Positions 34,601 to 47,100 of a stretch of 64,000 bases of DNA are shown here, piece by piece; positions within the stretch are counted from its first letter, which is position 1; each line of letters opens with the position of its first letter. The stretch is from Cryptomeria japonica (Eukaryota > Streptophyta > Pinopsida > Cupressales > Cupressaceae). The stretch is from contig NC_081412.1 in the NCBI RefSeq assembly GCF_030272615.1, positions 694,098,083 through 694,162,082 of the forward strand. The letters are read 5' to 3'. The notes beneath the pieces were generated by a model that ran no database searches, was not told the origin of the DNA, and saw nothing but the letters and a program-made list of their open reading frames with translations. Both the position numbers and the translations under genes were made by a program.

Positions 34601-34930
34601 GAGAGATGCGAACTACTTACTGGGCCCGACAACATTATTGGGGAAATATATAAGGCATAAAATTTTAGGATTAATTCAAATGACCGCCTAGGCAAATGAC
34701 AAGGGGGGACACTTTTGATGAACCTGAGACCCATTACTTAAGTGGATAAAATAATGAAGAAATAGAAACCAGAGGGTTTTTTATAACACATTGAGAAATT
34801 TTAAAATTAAAAACCCTAAACCCTTAAGACCTAACACAGAGCTGAAGCAATTGCTAGCATGTCAAATTCAAAATTTCAAAATCATAGCCAATTATGGGAA
34901 AGGAAAACCCATTTTTAAACAATGATAACA

Positions 34931-37802
34931 CTACAAATAGGTAAATGATTGATAGAGTTCTATGAATCTAATCAACAACTATAAAATGACAGAGTTTGAT
35001 AAGATATCTTCAGCAACTAGATTATTTTAATTAAACTTAGAGATATGCATGAGGAAATAACTAAACACTTAATTTCAAGGAGACATGCATACAATCATTA
35101 AACTTTTAAGAACAATACAATTTAAAACCCAACTAAATCTTTTCATCTATGCAATAATAAATTAATAGAAATAATGCATTTATTTAGACATATTTGGCAT
35201 ACAATATAGTTAATATTACAAAATGGGTGAAATATCCAACTAGTCCCTCATTTCTATTAAATGAGGACTTCAAATAAAATAGTCGCATTTCCTTCAAAAA
35301 GTAAATACAACATGCAACTTTATTTACATTCCTTCAAACTGAAAACATAGCATCCCTTTTTCCTTATTTCTTTTCTGCAACTCAGGAACAAAGCCCAGTA
35401 ACTTCTAACTTGTCTTTTTCCTCTTTCTTTCCAAGAAACTTGCAAATAAATCATATACTATGACCATGGAGTGCTCACCTCCCAACCTAGGCTAACTAGT
35501 AGCCACCCCCGAGCTTGGAGAACCAAGCCCTAGATAGGTTACACACATGCAAACACAATAGACAAGGGAAAACATTCACAAACATATTCCCATCCCAGGC
35601 TACATTGCACCACACTATATGGTGTCTTTACAAGGGTGGTAGTGGACCAAGTACCCTGAGGAGATTGCAAGTATGGTAAAACACAAAGCCACCTCATGGC
35701 TCCCAAAAATATATCATACTTGTATAATAACCCCCACATCCTTATGCCCCCCCAAGGCATTCAAGCCTTATTTCCCTCCTTATGACCCCCAAATGCATAA
35801 ACATGCAATGCAGCAAGGGTCACATAAATATCCCTTGAGAACACTCTCACAACGAGAGCCTCTCACTCGAGCGCTGTCAAACTTCTACCACCCATAAGAC
35901 CATCCTCTCTCCTAATAGTAGGAGGCTTTGGTTACTCCCAAATCATAGATTTCATAAGAATTAAAAATACAAAATGCATAATAATTTTCCAAAAGAAAAA
36001 AATGCAAGAGAACAACTTTTTCCACACAAACGATCTTTCAACATAATCATGCAACATGAATTAACACAGGGAGGAGATAAACCAACCTTCAAACTACCCC
36101 AAGGGTATGATAGTCTAGTTGAGGATGAGCAGCCCAAATCCACAAACCTTGTTTCTCTACCCTTAGACCAAATTTCCTACACCAAATCTTTTTTCTTTTC
36201 AAAACCGCATTGTCTCCAAAAATGGAGAGTGGGTGATTGCCTGCAAAATCTCACATTCTTGCCTAAGAAGACCCTTAGTGAGAGTTCTCACATGTTTCTA
36301 AAATTGAAAAAGGAAAAATTTTGAAAAAGCTCAAAAGAGATCTCTCATTAAAACGGAAAGTTAACTAACCTAGATGTTGCCTTCTAAATTCAATTTTCGC
36401 ACATCTTAGAAAATTCACTTTTTAGGGTGACTAAACAGTCACATGGGAGTTTTCACATGCCTAAATTACTCGTAACCCTTAGGTATACCTTATGGGCTCT
36501 AGGAAACACTTTTAAACTACCCCTAGGTGTCCATTTAACCCCTTTTAAACCCCTTTGAAGTTAACTTTCGGGTTAAACCTAAGTTGACCACCCCAAAGAT
36601 TCTCTACCCATGGCAAGAAAAGAACCATATTAAATTATTTGAAAAAGCTAGGGTTAAACAACTCCCTCCAAGAGACAATTCAAAAATCAAGACATAAATC
36701 CACACATGTGTCAAGTGGCACAATAAAATACTTATGCAAAGTTACACATGAAATTTTGTCTCTTGTCGGATTTACACAAATAAATAAATTCAATCTAACA
36801 CACATGCACATTTACTTTCACAAAATAAAATGCAATACAAACAGGGTGTTGTCTCTCCAATTAGACAAACACTGGTTTTATGAACATACATAGGTCTAGG
36901 TTTGGTTCTCCATAATGTTTCCATGGTCACATGGATAATTTTCCTGTGCATCTCAACTACACATTAGTACTTCCAAATATCCTCATAAAATATTAAGCAC
37001 ATGAATAAGAATACACATCAAACACTCTGCATACAATTGACATTAACAAAACAATATCTCATATATCCAATTTATCCACATAAGCCATTATCATAATCCT
37101 CATAATTTCATTCATTTATAAGACATGCATCATATTTCCAACATCATAATAAAGTTCTGCAAATCCAGATATACCTGACATACGTTAGTTCAAGATTATC
37201 CAATCAGTGGATCTTTTAGGATTTCAAATTTATAACACATCAAAATGTACACCACAAGGTGAAATAACTCTATAACTTGGTTCAATTACTTTTCTTACCA
37301 ATCTATCTATCTAACACCGTCCATTCTATTGAATTATATAGCATTTATTAATAGGGTCAAACATGGTCAACTAAGTTAATTAAAGCTTTGTTTAGGGAAG
37401 GCCTTACAACATACCACTCATACATTTATTCATTCATACATTGTAAATATTTTGTATGCATGCATTTGCAAAGAATAGGGTTGCTATGAGAAAGCCACGT
37501 GTGAAGGACTATCCCTAAAATCATGACTGAGTACAATGATAATCAGCCCATTCATGTCAACGGATAACTCTATTTTGATCCTCTTCCACAAGAATGTGTC
37601 CTAGGTCCTCCATACCTTCTATCTAAAATTGACTTCCCCACCTCACCCTACCCATCTCAATCATCGACATCACATACCCTACATCATGTCCCATCAAACC
37701 AATCAAGACACATTCATCATTGTCCATCTCTAAATGAAGGGGCTGCATAACCTATGTTACCTAGGTCATCCTATATGCAAAGCAAGTTACTATGTCTACA
37801 CA
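34931..37802. other. Gene-poor DNA between TE-A and COP-1, probably TE-C internal region
   Basis: No gene family is recognised on either strand. A 116-codon plus reading at 35974-36324 has no known motif. Removing COP-1 joins this stretch to 52510-53163, which ends in a polypurine tract and LTR. It is therefore best read as non-coding internal sequence of TE-C. A C-rich, ACC-rich part lies at 35480-35900. Confidence 0.45.
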
Positions 37803-37807
37803 GGTAC
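37803..37807. repeat. COP-1 target-site duplication, left copy
   Basis: GGTAC here and GGTAC at 52505-52509 flank COP-1 exactly, fixing its ends although the terminal TG and CA have each mutated (TATT at 37808; AATA ending at 52504). Confidence 0.92.
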
Positions 37808-38869
37808 TATTAGGTCCCAGAGACAACTGAGAGGGGGGGGGGGTGAATTAGTTGTCCAATAAATTCAACCAAAATTAACTTAACTAGAACTTAATGCTTA
37901 ATACAATAAACTAAACTTTATGTCGGTAGATAGTCTTAATAGTTAATTGCAGTATCGGTAAAGATTAATGCATGAAATAGAAAGACAATAACATCCACAA
38001 CACATAACACAATTATTTGTACATGGAAACCCTATAAGGGGAAAAACCACAGTGGGAAGCCTTACCCACAATCAAATGATACTACTGCAGATAGTATGTG
38101 TGTACAATATGGATTTTGCACATGTAGAAAGGCCAGTTGCCTAGAGCACACTGCTCCATCATAAAATGAGTCACACTGACAACAATTGGATGGTTAAATC
38201 CAATGATAATGTACTGCTCAAAATAGCATCTTCATATGCTAGATTCAGTACCGGTTTAGTTCTGATTGCCTTCACAAAATCCTTCCTTCAACCTTCAAAT
38301 GATGTCTACGTGTATAGCTCTGCTTATTTTCGCATATACCTTGTTGCAATCCTTTTCGCATTCTCACTTCAATCTCACAAATGAGATCTTACATTTATAC
38401 CATAACCTAAGAGCAATTGAATAGGTCGGCACACTAAAAGATATTACAATAAAATCAATTACAAGTAATCAATATCCGATACATGATGTCGGCTCAATGC
38501 ATTTACAATAATAATAAATTATCTCCATAACATGTTGTGCTGATCTAGAATAGATATGTATGTCAGTGCTTATCCTGGACATAGTTGCTGGTAACAGAAA
38601 AAATATGCAAACCCGAATAAACAATTAACCAAATTTCCAAAACAAAGTGATTGAATAATGTCTTTGACATAACCAAGTAGTCTCCAAATCATTCCAAGTG
38701 CCGATGAACAATATAATCTGCCGATGAACCAAATACTGATGACTGTGCATAAGTCTCTAACTTGCTGATGAACATAACCAAAATCTCCAAGTGTTGATAA
38801 GTGTTGACAAGCAATGACAAGTGTTGACATCAATGACAAAACCATATCAACATATCCAAAATGCCAACA
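37808..38869 (-). repeat. COP-1 3' LTR
   Basis: On the minus strand it starts TGTTGGCATTTTGG at 38869 and ends with CCTAATA at 37808 (originally CCTAACA). The end carries a hairpin, GACAACT, a G-rich loop of 20 bases and AGTTGTC at 37822-37856. Confidence 0.92.
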
Positions 38870-38886
38870 ATCTCCCCCTTTGGCAT
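38870..38886 (-). other. COP-1 polypurine tract
   Basis: On the minus strand GCCAAAGGGGGAGAT precedes the 3' LTR start TGTTGGCATT. This is the usual plus-strand primer of plant copia elements. Confidence 0.85.
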
Positions 38887-39220
38887 TGATGGCAACACAA
38901 GATTGAAAAATCATCAAAGTGCCAAAACAGAAATGCCAAAAACCAAAAACCAACAATCTCCCAAAGAGATAATTAACCAGAAATCAAAAATGCATAATAT
39001 CTCTCCCCTTGGGAATAATCTCTCCTAAAAGAAAAATATAATGTGTTTTTCCATATCAATCCCTCCCCCTTTGACATCAAATGCCAAAGCAATACAGAAC
39101 CAAATACAAAATACCAACTTATTATACCAACTACTCCCCCTGAGAAGTAGCTCTCCTCATCAAAGCTGAAATAAAAGATTTCTTTATTAATTAGGTTGGT
39201 TGATGACAAACATCAATTGT

Positions 39221-40856
39221 CTAAATCTCTACTGGTGGGGGTAGGACTCCAAGTTGCTCTCTGAGATATTCAAAAGTTTCCTTAGGCAAAGGATTTGTAA
39301 AAATATCTGCAATCTGCTCTTTAGTATTCACATAAACCAATTTCACTTCTTTTGCTTCAACATTCTCCTTTAGAAAGTTCAGTTTGTTAGAAACATGTTT
39401 AGTTTTAGAATGAAGTACTGGGTTCTTTGATATATCGATTGTTGTTGTATTATCATAGTAAATAGTTATAGGTTCCTTGCATTTTACCTTTATGTCCTTC
39501 AACATTTTCTTGATCCATAATACCTGTGTACAATTAGTTGCTGCTGCAACATATTTTGATTCTATTGTTGATAGACTTGTACAACTCTATTTCTTGCTCA
39601 ACCATGAAATTAGTCTGCTACCAAGAAAAAATGCTCCGTCGGTGGTTCTTTTTCTGTCATCCACATCTCTTGCTCAATTAGCATCTATGTATGCACATAA
39701 GTCAAAATTTTCATATCTAGTATACCATAAACCAAGATTTGTAGTGCCTTGTAGGTATCAGAAAATCTTTTTCACTACTGATTCATGATTTTCTTTAGGA
39801 TTACTCTGAAATCTTGAAACAATACATACTGCATTCATAATATTAGGTCTTGTTTGTGTCAAATATAGTAAACCTCCTATCATAGACTTGTATCTAGTCG
39901 GATTAACAAGTGTAGATTCATCCTTCAAAGATAATTTATCAGTTGTAGTCATAGGTGTGCTTATTGGTTTACAATTTTCCATGCCAAATTTACTTAGTAA
40001 TTCTTTTAAGTACTTAGATTGACATAGGAATATACCTTTATTAGTTTGTGAAATATGCAATCCTAAAAATAATTTTATCTCTCCAATCATAGACATTTCA
40101 AATTCTTGTTGCATTTTGTTAGAAAAGTCTTTACACAATTCATCTTCTCCTCCAAAGATTATATCATCAACAAAAACTTCAATAACCAAGATGCCATCAT
40201 TAGTCACTTTGTAGTATAGATTGCTATCAACATTACCTTTAGTATAACCAAGCTTCAAAAGGTATTTGTCTAGTCTAGCATACCAAGCTCTAGGAGCTTG
40301 TTTTAATCCATATAAAGCTTTCCTTAACATACAAACCATGTCTTTGTTATCTGTCAAAGAAAATCCATCATGTTTCTCAATGTAAACTTCTTTTTCAAGA
40401 TCTCCATTCATAAATGCACATTTACCATTCATTTGATATACTTTATAGTTCTTGTGTGCTGCAAAACCCAATAAAAGTCTGACTACCTCAATTCTAGCTA
40501 CCGGTGCAAAGGTTTCATTGTAATTAATTCCTTCTTTTTGAGAATATCCCTTAAACACTAATCTTGCTTTGTTTCCAATTACCATACCATCTTCATTAAG
40601 TTTATTTCTGAAAAACCCATTTAGTTTCAACTACATTTTTGTCTTTAGGCCGGGGAACTAATGACCAAGTGTTATTCCTTTCAATTTGTTCCAATTCATC
40701 TTCCATAGCTTTAATCCAATATTTATCTTCACATGCCTCATTAATTGATGCAGGTTCAATTTGAGAAATAAGACTTACCTCTTCATTTGTCAATCTTCCT
40801 CTAGTCATAACTCCTTGAAATTTGTTTCCAATTATCTGATCTTCAAAATGATTCAA
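39221..40856 (-). pseudogene. COP-1 reverse transcriptase and RNase H
   Basis: RT motifs are ARLVFKGYSQKEGINYNETF, CAFMNGDLEKEVYIEKHDGF, RKALYGLKQAPRAWY and the catalytic FVDD in IEVFVDDIIFGG. Then come LFLGLHISQ and the block GGLLYLTQTRPNIMNAV. RNase H follows with stops near 39680 and 39590. One catalytic block reads STIESKYVAA, with Lys where COP-2 has the catalytic Glu (TQSEYVAA). The C-terminus has YYDNTTTIDISKNP and HSKTKHV, and ends at 39221. A frame change lies near 40610. RT is readable but the gene is dead. Confidence 0.9.
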
Positions 40857-41990
40857 TCTTACATACCAGGGTGTTTTTTACTTGATGATGTTCTTCAGTG
40901 ACTATTGAATCTCCAGATGATGTCGGTGTAACTGGATCACTATTCTGTATCGGTGTATTCATAATAGGTTCATTTGTGATTATCTCTATTACCGGTTCAG
41001 AGTCTGTGTACATTGAATTTCCTCTAAACTGTTCATCAATCTTCACATTTGCACTCGCAACAAATTTTTGCAATCTCTTATTAAAATAGCTATATGCTTT
41101 GCTCTTAGATGAATAACCAATAAATATTCCTTTGTCACTTCTAGGATCAAATTTTGCAATATACTCATCTCCTCTAATATAGAATTTACTTCAAATATTC
41201 TGAAATATTTAAGAGTAGGAGTATTACCAAACCATAGTTCATGTGGGGTCTTACCGGTTTCACCTCTGATGTGAACTCTTTTGAATGTATAAACAATTGT
41301 ATTGACTGCTTCTCTCAAGTATATATGAGGTAGATTTTCTTTTGATATCATACTTCTGGCTGCATCGAAGATAGTTATGTTTTTCCTTTCCACAACTCCA
41401 TTCTGCTGGGGTGTCTGGGGTGCTGATAAGTATCTTCTGATCCCATTCACTTCACAGAATGTATTAAATTCCTTAGATGTGAATTCACCTTCTTGATCTG
41501 ATCTCAAACATTTGATTTTCTTGCCGGTTTTATTTTCTACCATTACCTTGAATAGTTTGAATTTCCCAAATGCTTCATATTTCTCTCTGAGAAAAGTAAC
41601 CCAACACATTCTAGAATAGTCATCAATGATTGGCATAAAATATCTATCTCCTTGTATACTTCTAGTTCTTGATGGACCACATAAATCAGTATGAATTAAG
41701 TCAAGAACATTATTAGACTTCTCCAGAATACTCTTGAAAGTTTCTCTAACTTGCTTTCCAAATTGACATTCCTTACATACTGGATTGTGAGGTTTAACAA
41801 TCTTAGGTAAGTCTCTAATTTCCTTAGTAGTACTAATTTTCACAATGCAATCAAAATTTACATGAAAAATTCTCTTATGCCATAACCAACTTTTATCAAT
41901 ATGTGCAATCAAACATGCTTTCTCATTATTGTTCAAATGAAAGATATTTCCTTTAGTCTGATTACCAGTTGCAATTTCCAAACCAGTTAT
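40857..41990 (-). pseudogene. COP-1 integrase
   Basis: The zinc module is LWHKRIFHVNFDC then VCKECQFGKQ. Catalytic residues are Asp in LIHTDLCGPSR, Asp in CLRSDQEGEFTS and Glu in QQNGVVERKN. The copia-type C-terminal block KTPHELWFGNTPTLKYFR is kept. A frame change occurs near 41190 and the linker to RT is in another frame at 41073-40843. It inserts the cDNA; the 5-bp GGTAC duplication fits. Confidence 0.88.
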
Positions 41991-42025
41991 GTTTAATATT
42001 TTGCATTTACCATTTTGAATTGTAA

Positions 42026-42725
42026 CTAAATTCCTTTCTCAACTAATTGATCAACACTCAAAAGATTATGCTTCAGACCTTCAACATAGTAAACATTATC
42101 AGTATTGTATTTACCATCAAAAGATATAGTGCCTTTTCCTTTGATCAAACAAGCTTTATCATCTCCATATCTTACTAGACCTCCATTGTAATCTTGAAAG
42201 TTTAATAATTTACTCTTATCTCCAGTCATATGATGTGAACATCCTGAATCAATAATCCATTCATCCTTATCTTCAACTTTAGCTGTCAGGGCCTACTCTA
42301 CTAGTTGAACAGTAGGTGTCGGTTGATCTTTAGTTATAGCAACAAAATCCCATCCATTATCTACTGGATCCTCATTAGAATCATCAGTAACTCCTTCATC
42401 AGCATAATAACAAGATTTGTCTCTATTCTTCTTAAACTTGCATTTCTGATAGTCAAGGTTAGGCTTATATGTTCTTTTAGCTTCTTCTCTTAATCTTGCA
42501 TGTCTATTAGGACATCTAGATCCCATATGATCAATCTTATTATAGTTAAAACATTTAAAGGGTGCTTTACCTTCATAGTTACTTCCAATTGGACCTTTAG
42601 GCATTTTCCTTGCAAATAGTTCTTAAAGTTCTTCATTTTCTCTCCTTCTTTCTTCAAGTTCTCTTGCATAGAAGGCTTTCCAATCAGATTTATCAGATAA
42701 TGATGATAATGCTACAGTTGATGAT
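42026..42725 (-). pseudogene. COP-1 gag C-terminus (zinc knuckle) and protease
   Basis: The zinc knuckle reads CFNYNKIDHMGSRC. The second Cys has become Tyr, whereas COP-2 keeps CFNCNKIGHMASRC, so RNA binding is probably lost. The protease follows with DEWIIDSGCSHHMTGD (Asp-Ser-Gly) and GLKHNLLSVDQL. A stop near 42293 and a shift near 42610 break it. The stretch 42620-42725 is a second copy of gag also present at 50625-50735 on the other side of TE-E. Confidence 0.85.
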
Positions 42726-42726
42726 T

Positions 42727-44117
42727 AGTTAGGCCCAATATGGAAAGCTAATGTACTAAGAGGGGAGGGGTGAATCAGTACTCCAAAAATTTTCTTGAAT
42801 AATAACTTTACTGTTATGCATAAACAGAATAGTGCAGTAACATAAAATAAAGTTAAAACAAATAGATAACAATCATACATGATTCACTCCATAACACATA
42901 TATTTTGGTTACATAGAAACTCTTGGTTAGAGAGAAAAACTACGATGGGGATGGCACCCACAACTTCACTACTGCAATAATAAAGAATGCTCTGTTAGAG
43001 CTATATTTAGCTATTTCTGATAGCATACCTTGTTAGGAGTAACAAGATCTATTAGATCTACCTTGCTAAAAGATTTTACAACATTTATTCTGAATGCTGC
43101 ACCTGGTTAGAGGCTTTACAATTTATAGACTTGATTAGAGTCTTTTACCCTGTTAAAGGTTTCTCTTTCAACTTCACAATATTACAATAAAATTATTACA
43201 AATATCTGCAACTTTACATCTGAAATGTTATAGCAGATTCTATGTGCTCAGAATAGATTGCCTTGCTTATAGCATACCTCAGTAACCCATATAGTAACTC
43301 GGTAAACCTTTCTGTTTACTCTGTTCTTCAACTGTTCTCTGAAAACCTTCTCTCTGACCTCTATGTCTCTGTAACTGTCTTCTTTCATGCATGCATACAC
43401 TTCACTCATGTTGTATAAATAGATCTCTTAAAATAGTGATCCAATTCATTGCTTCGATCTTACAAACAAGATTCCTCGAATGAATAACTAAACAAAATAT
43501 TTCATTGGTTAGATTGACCTCGTAATCATACACAATCTTCTAGTGTAATTTCCAATGTAATAACAGTTAGATGTGCCCCAATCTTGTAACACATTTTCAA
43601 ATGCCTGTCCAAGTTCAATGTATCTGGTAACACGTTTCACTCGGTGAATATCAACTTGGTGTGTCATCTTTATTGCTCGGTAGCCATAAAAAGATACTCA
43701 GTAGACAGCTCGGTGTGTACTGCATTCTGTGACTGTTTTCTTCTGTAACTGACTAGACTATGCATAACGACTTCTCTGTTATACCGACTGCATGATTCAA
43801 TAGTGCTAACTAACTAGAATATATAGTATGACTTTGAATATAAAAACTACTTTCAAAGTCATAACTCAAAAATCTATATACTTTGCAAAATGACTATAGT
43901 TGACAATATATACAAGAGTCAATGAAATAGTATATTCAGATATACTCCCCTTATCATTATATTGTACATAACTCTAATTTTGCATGCTCGATTCTGTGCT
44001 TGTGCTCTGCTTGCTCTGAATATGCTACTCGGTATACTCCCCTATATACTATACTCTTAATATTATATCAAAACTGTATGTATATTACTCTCCCTATATA
44101 GTATCAATATAGTATCA
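42727..44117 (-). repeat. TE-E 3' LTR
   Basis: On the minus strand it starts TGATACTATATTGATACT at 44117 and ends GGGCCTAAC with the last bases altered at 42727. The hairpin GTACT, G-rich loop, AGTAC is at 42753-42781. It is 268 bp longer at its U3 end than the truncated 5' copy. Confidence 0.85.
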
Positions 44118-44133
44118 CTCCCCCTTTTTAACA
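44118..44133 (-). other. TE-E polypurine tract
   Basis: On the minus strand TTAAAAAGGGGGAG directly precedes the 3' LTR start TGATACTATA. It supports reverse-transcriptase-based spread although the element has no pol. Confidence 0.82.
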
Positions 44134-44189
44134 AACATCAAAAACTTAATTTCCATCCAGGGGCAGTAACTGATCAAAAATAGATTTAT

Positions 44190-47100
44190 AATTTTTCTAG
44201 GCGTTGGTAAGAGCGACTAAGAGTGCATCTTTGACACTTTCCATTAAAGAATTTTGTGCTTCAATATCAGCCAATAGGGATATTAAGCCATCAAGAGTGC
44301 TTCCCTCTTTTGTAGTAGATAGGCATGTAGCTTGGTTAATCTGTTCTTGAACTGATGAAAGATAAGGGAGGAATAATGTCTGGAGTGTCATTATATCCAT
44401 CCTGATCTTATGTTCTTATTTTTTAGTTCTAACTATTGAGCCATGAGCTATTGAAGCTTGGTATAAAAATTCTGAACAAAATTGGGCTTTGTGGTCAACT
44501 TATTTGAGAGATCGATGATCTCTTTCTCAATTGCATCAGTTTTATTTTTGATATCTTTAATGAATAAGGAAAATGTACAAAGTTTTTGAAATAAATAAAG
44601 AATATTCTTGAGTTGAGGGGACAACTCAGCAATGAATTTGACAAGCTTGACTTTCCCAATAGCTAGAGCTTTTTGTACCTCTTCTATCATTTTTGCAGTA
44701 AGCTCTTTGTCTTTTAGCTTGCTCAAATACTCAGATGCATCAACTCCAGAAGTTTCTATTTGATTTAGGAGTTCATCCAGTTGAATGTGGATGGCTGCAT
44801 CAGTTGACACTGTTGCTGAAGGTAGCATATCTGTTAGTAGTGTCTTTACCTTCTGAAGTACTTTATTCTTCTTTTGAATGGCCATTTGTTTTTCTTGTTC
44901 AGCCTTTTCTTTGCATAGTTCACCAAAATCAATAAGTGCTTGCCCCTTTAATTTTGAAATATCCACATTGGGCAACACTATCGGTTTAGTCAAATCAACT
45001 TTAAAACTATGCTTTTTCACCTTCTTCTCTTTACCTTTGGTTGGTTGTACCAAGACAATAGCTTGTCAGGCTTGCTGACCCTCGGTAGGTTGCTCAGTAG
45101 AGGCAACACTTTGGTCGGTTCCTGTAGCCGTTGTGGTGTCCTTTAGTGTCTTGGTACTGGGTGTCTCAGCTGCAACATTTTCAGTGCTTGACAGTGCTTG
45201 AGAGGTCTTTTTTTGAGTTGTACCTTTTGCTGCTTCAGACTAGTGACCTTTGGTGCCTTGTGTTGTATCCTTAGGAGCTTCATTAGAGATAGGTGGCTTG
45301 ACCAGTGGGTAAGGCTGAACTTGTTCTAAAATAGATTCACTAGATAAAAGTTTTGTATATGTGGTGCCTTCTATCATCTCCTACTTTGGTGCTTCTGCAT
45401 CCATGACATCTTCATCAATTTGAATAGTGTCACCTGGGTCTTCCTTGGTAGCATCAGGACCTTGCTCGATGACATCAGGATCATGCTCGGTGACATCAAC
45501 AATTTCAACTTTAGATTGTTCACCGACATCTTTTATTTTGAAGATTTCCTGCCATTTTGCTTTTGTCTCATTCTCTATGTCAATATATAGCCCATTCATC
45601 AGTTTTAAGGCTCTCTATTTGACAAGAAATTTTGAATTGTAGGTTGTCAAATGTTCCTTTATTTCTGCTATAGACATATCAAGAAATAGATGGACTAGAC
45701 TTCTTTCTCTAATTTGTTTCTCTGAGCCCATTGCATATTTCCACCTATTATCAATATGCAAGTAAAGTTCATTTGGAAGTGACTTTACTAGTTCTAATGG
45801 AGCGAGCCAAAACTTTAGAAGTGTGCAGATGATAGCTTCTTCAATTTGTCTCTTCTCATCATTATTCCTAGTCTCATACTTGACAAATCTAAATCCTCCA
45901 AATCCACCATATTCTTTTAGATTGGCACAAAAGTTTTCAACACTATGTATATTTACCTTCTTGCTTTTGACAATTTGGAATTTGTTGGCATCCTCAGATT
46001 CTGTATCACTAGACTCTTTTGCCAGAATGAGTCTCTGAGTAGATTTCTTGTAGGTCTTGGTTACCTTGGGAGTAGTAACATTCTTTTGTTTCTTACTCGA
46101 TGATGCAGCTGATGCTCTTGTATTAGGTCTCTTTGTTGGAGGTGGAGTCGGTAGGGCCTTTGAAGTGTCCAGTTTCTTTCTTTTCAACACTTTACCCTTA
46201 GGCAATTTAGTGCTCAATGTTATTGCTACCTCTTGAGCTTTTGATTCCTCTTTGGTAATGGCAAGAGTGCCTTTGATAGGTGTGGAGGAAGATTCTTCTC
46301 CAAATTTCTTCGTTAAAACCTTTATCATCTTTGTAGCCTTTCTTGTAGCTTTGGGTACTACAATGCTCATTTTTACTTTTTCCTTAACTTCTTCATAAGT
46401 TCCATATCTCAGCTCGGTGGCATGCCTTGGTAATGAAAGATAGGCATCAATTTGCTATTGTGTGATATCATAGTCAATCTCGTAACCCATTGGTGGTAAA
46501 GATTGAGTCCTTGGTTCCACAACATTCACATAACAGTAATCGGTGTCTACCTCAAAGCATATATCATCCTTATATTTCTCTACCAGCTGGGGTGGAATCT
46601 GATACCTGTTGTGCATCTTCTCTTGAAATTTGCTGAAGTAGTCATCCATTATATCATTAAAATTATCTCCCAACTTCTTGACAAAGTCATTAATTTGATG
46701 GGTGATTGGTCGGTGTAGCTCCCAAACTACTTTACCGACTGATGGAAAGAATTTCTCAAAGTAGAAAAACATGCATACAAGAAGTGAATCAAACTTCAGT
46801 GTATTTGCCGAGTTGTTCTTCTTCGGCTTCCTTATTGTGTTTAGGTTCTCAAACAAGTTCTTCAATAACACTTCACATAAGTCAACTTTCATTCCCTTTT
46901 TCACAATTTTATAGGCTAAGTCAACTACTGCACAGGGTACACTATTTTCCCTTGCTGATTGGAAGAAATAGTAACCAATTACTCTAATGGCAAACTTAAG
47001 TTTTGCATCAGTGACATTGTTCAGTTTTAATCCTCTATAATAAGATTCTACTCCAATTAAACTGATTAACTCCTTCTATGATATCATCTTCTATGCTTGT

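Larger units (their letters stand above)
1..34930 (-). mobile_element. TE-A: old Ty3/gypsy Tat-type LTR retrotransposon, left end off window
   Basis: Read on the minus strand the order is a long 5' LTR-like repeat (34930 to about 28200), PBS-like motif (28195-28178), gag, protease, archaeal-type RNase H, RT, degenerate RNase H, integrase, and a second copy of the repeat (3335 to 1, cut by the window edge). The repeat boundary is set by loss of similarity after a shared TGTTATCATT on the minus strand. Gag is interrupted by TE-B. The two repeat copies differ at roughly a tenth of sites where I compared them, so TE-A is much older than TE-B. Coding parts carry stops and frameshifts. The archaeal-type RNase H places it in the Tat lineage. 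Identification is strong; the LTR length is uncertain. Confidence 0.85.
28200..34930 (-). repeat. TE-A 5' LTR (about 6.7 kb if it ends at the PBS)
   Basis: The TG start is at 34930 on the minus strand. Positions 31610-34930 match 1-3335, which proves the repeat for at least 3.3 kb. The remaining 3.4 kb down to the PBS has no partner only because the other copy leaves the window. It contains a 2-kb non-coding U3 with degenerate repeats and a long ORF. CTACA at 34931-34935 may be the target duplication, but the other flank is not visible. Confidence 0.65.

Noticed and set aside
35974-36324. 116-codon plus-strand ORF in the gene-poor stretch
   Set aside because: No domain, no relative elsewhere in the window, and codon content looks random; kept only as a remark in the stretch entry.
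42620-42725. The 105-bp gag duplication as a giant target-site duplication
   Set aside because: The copies differ at several positions, and the right copy contains an empty insertion site, so repair or recombination explains it better.
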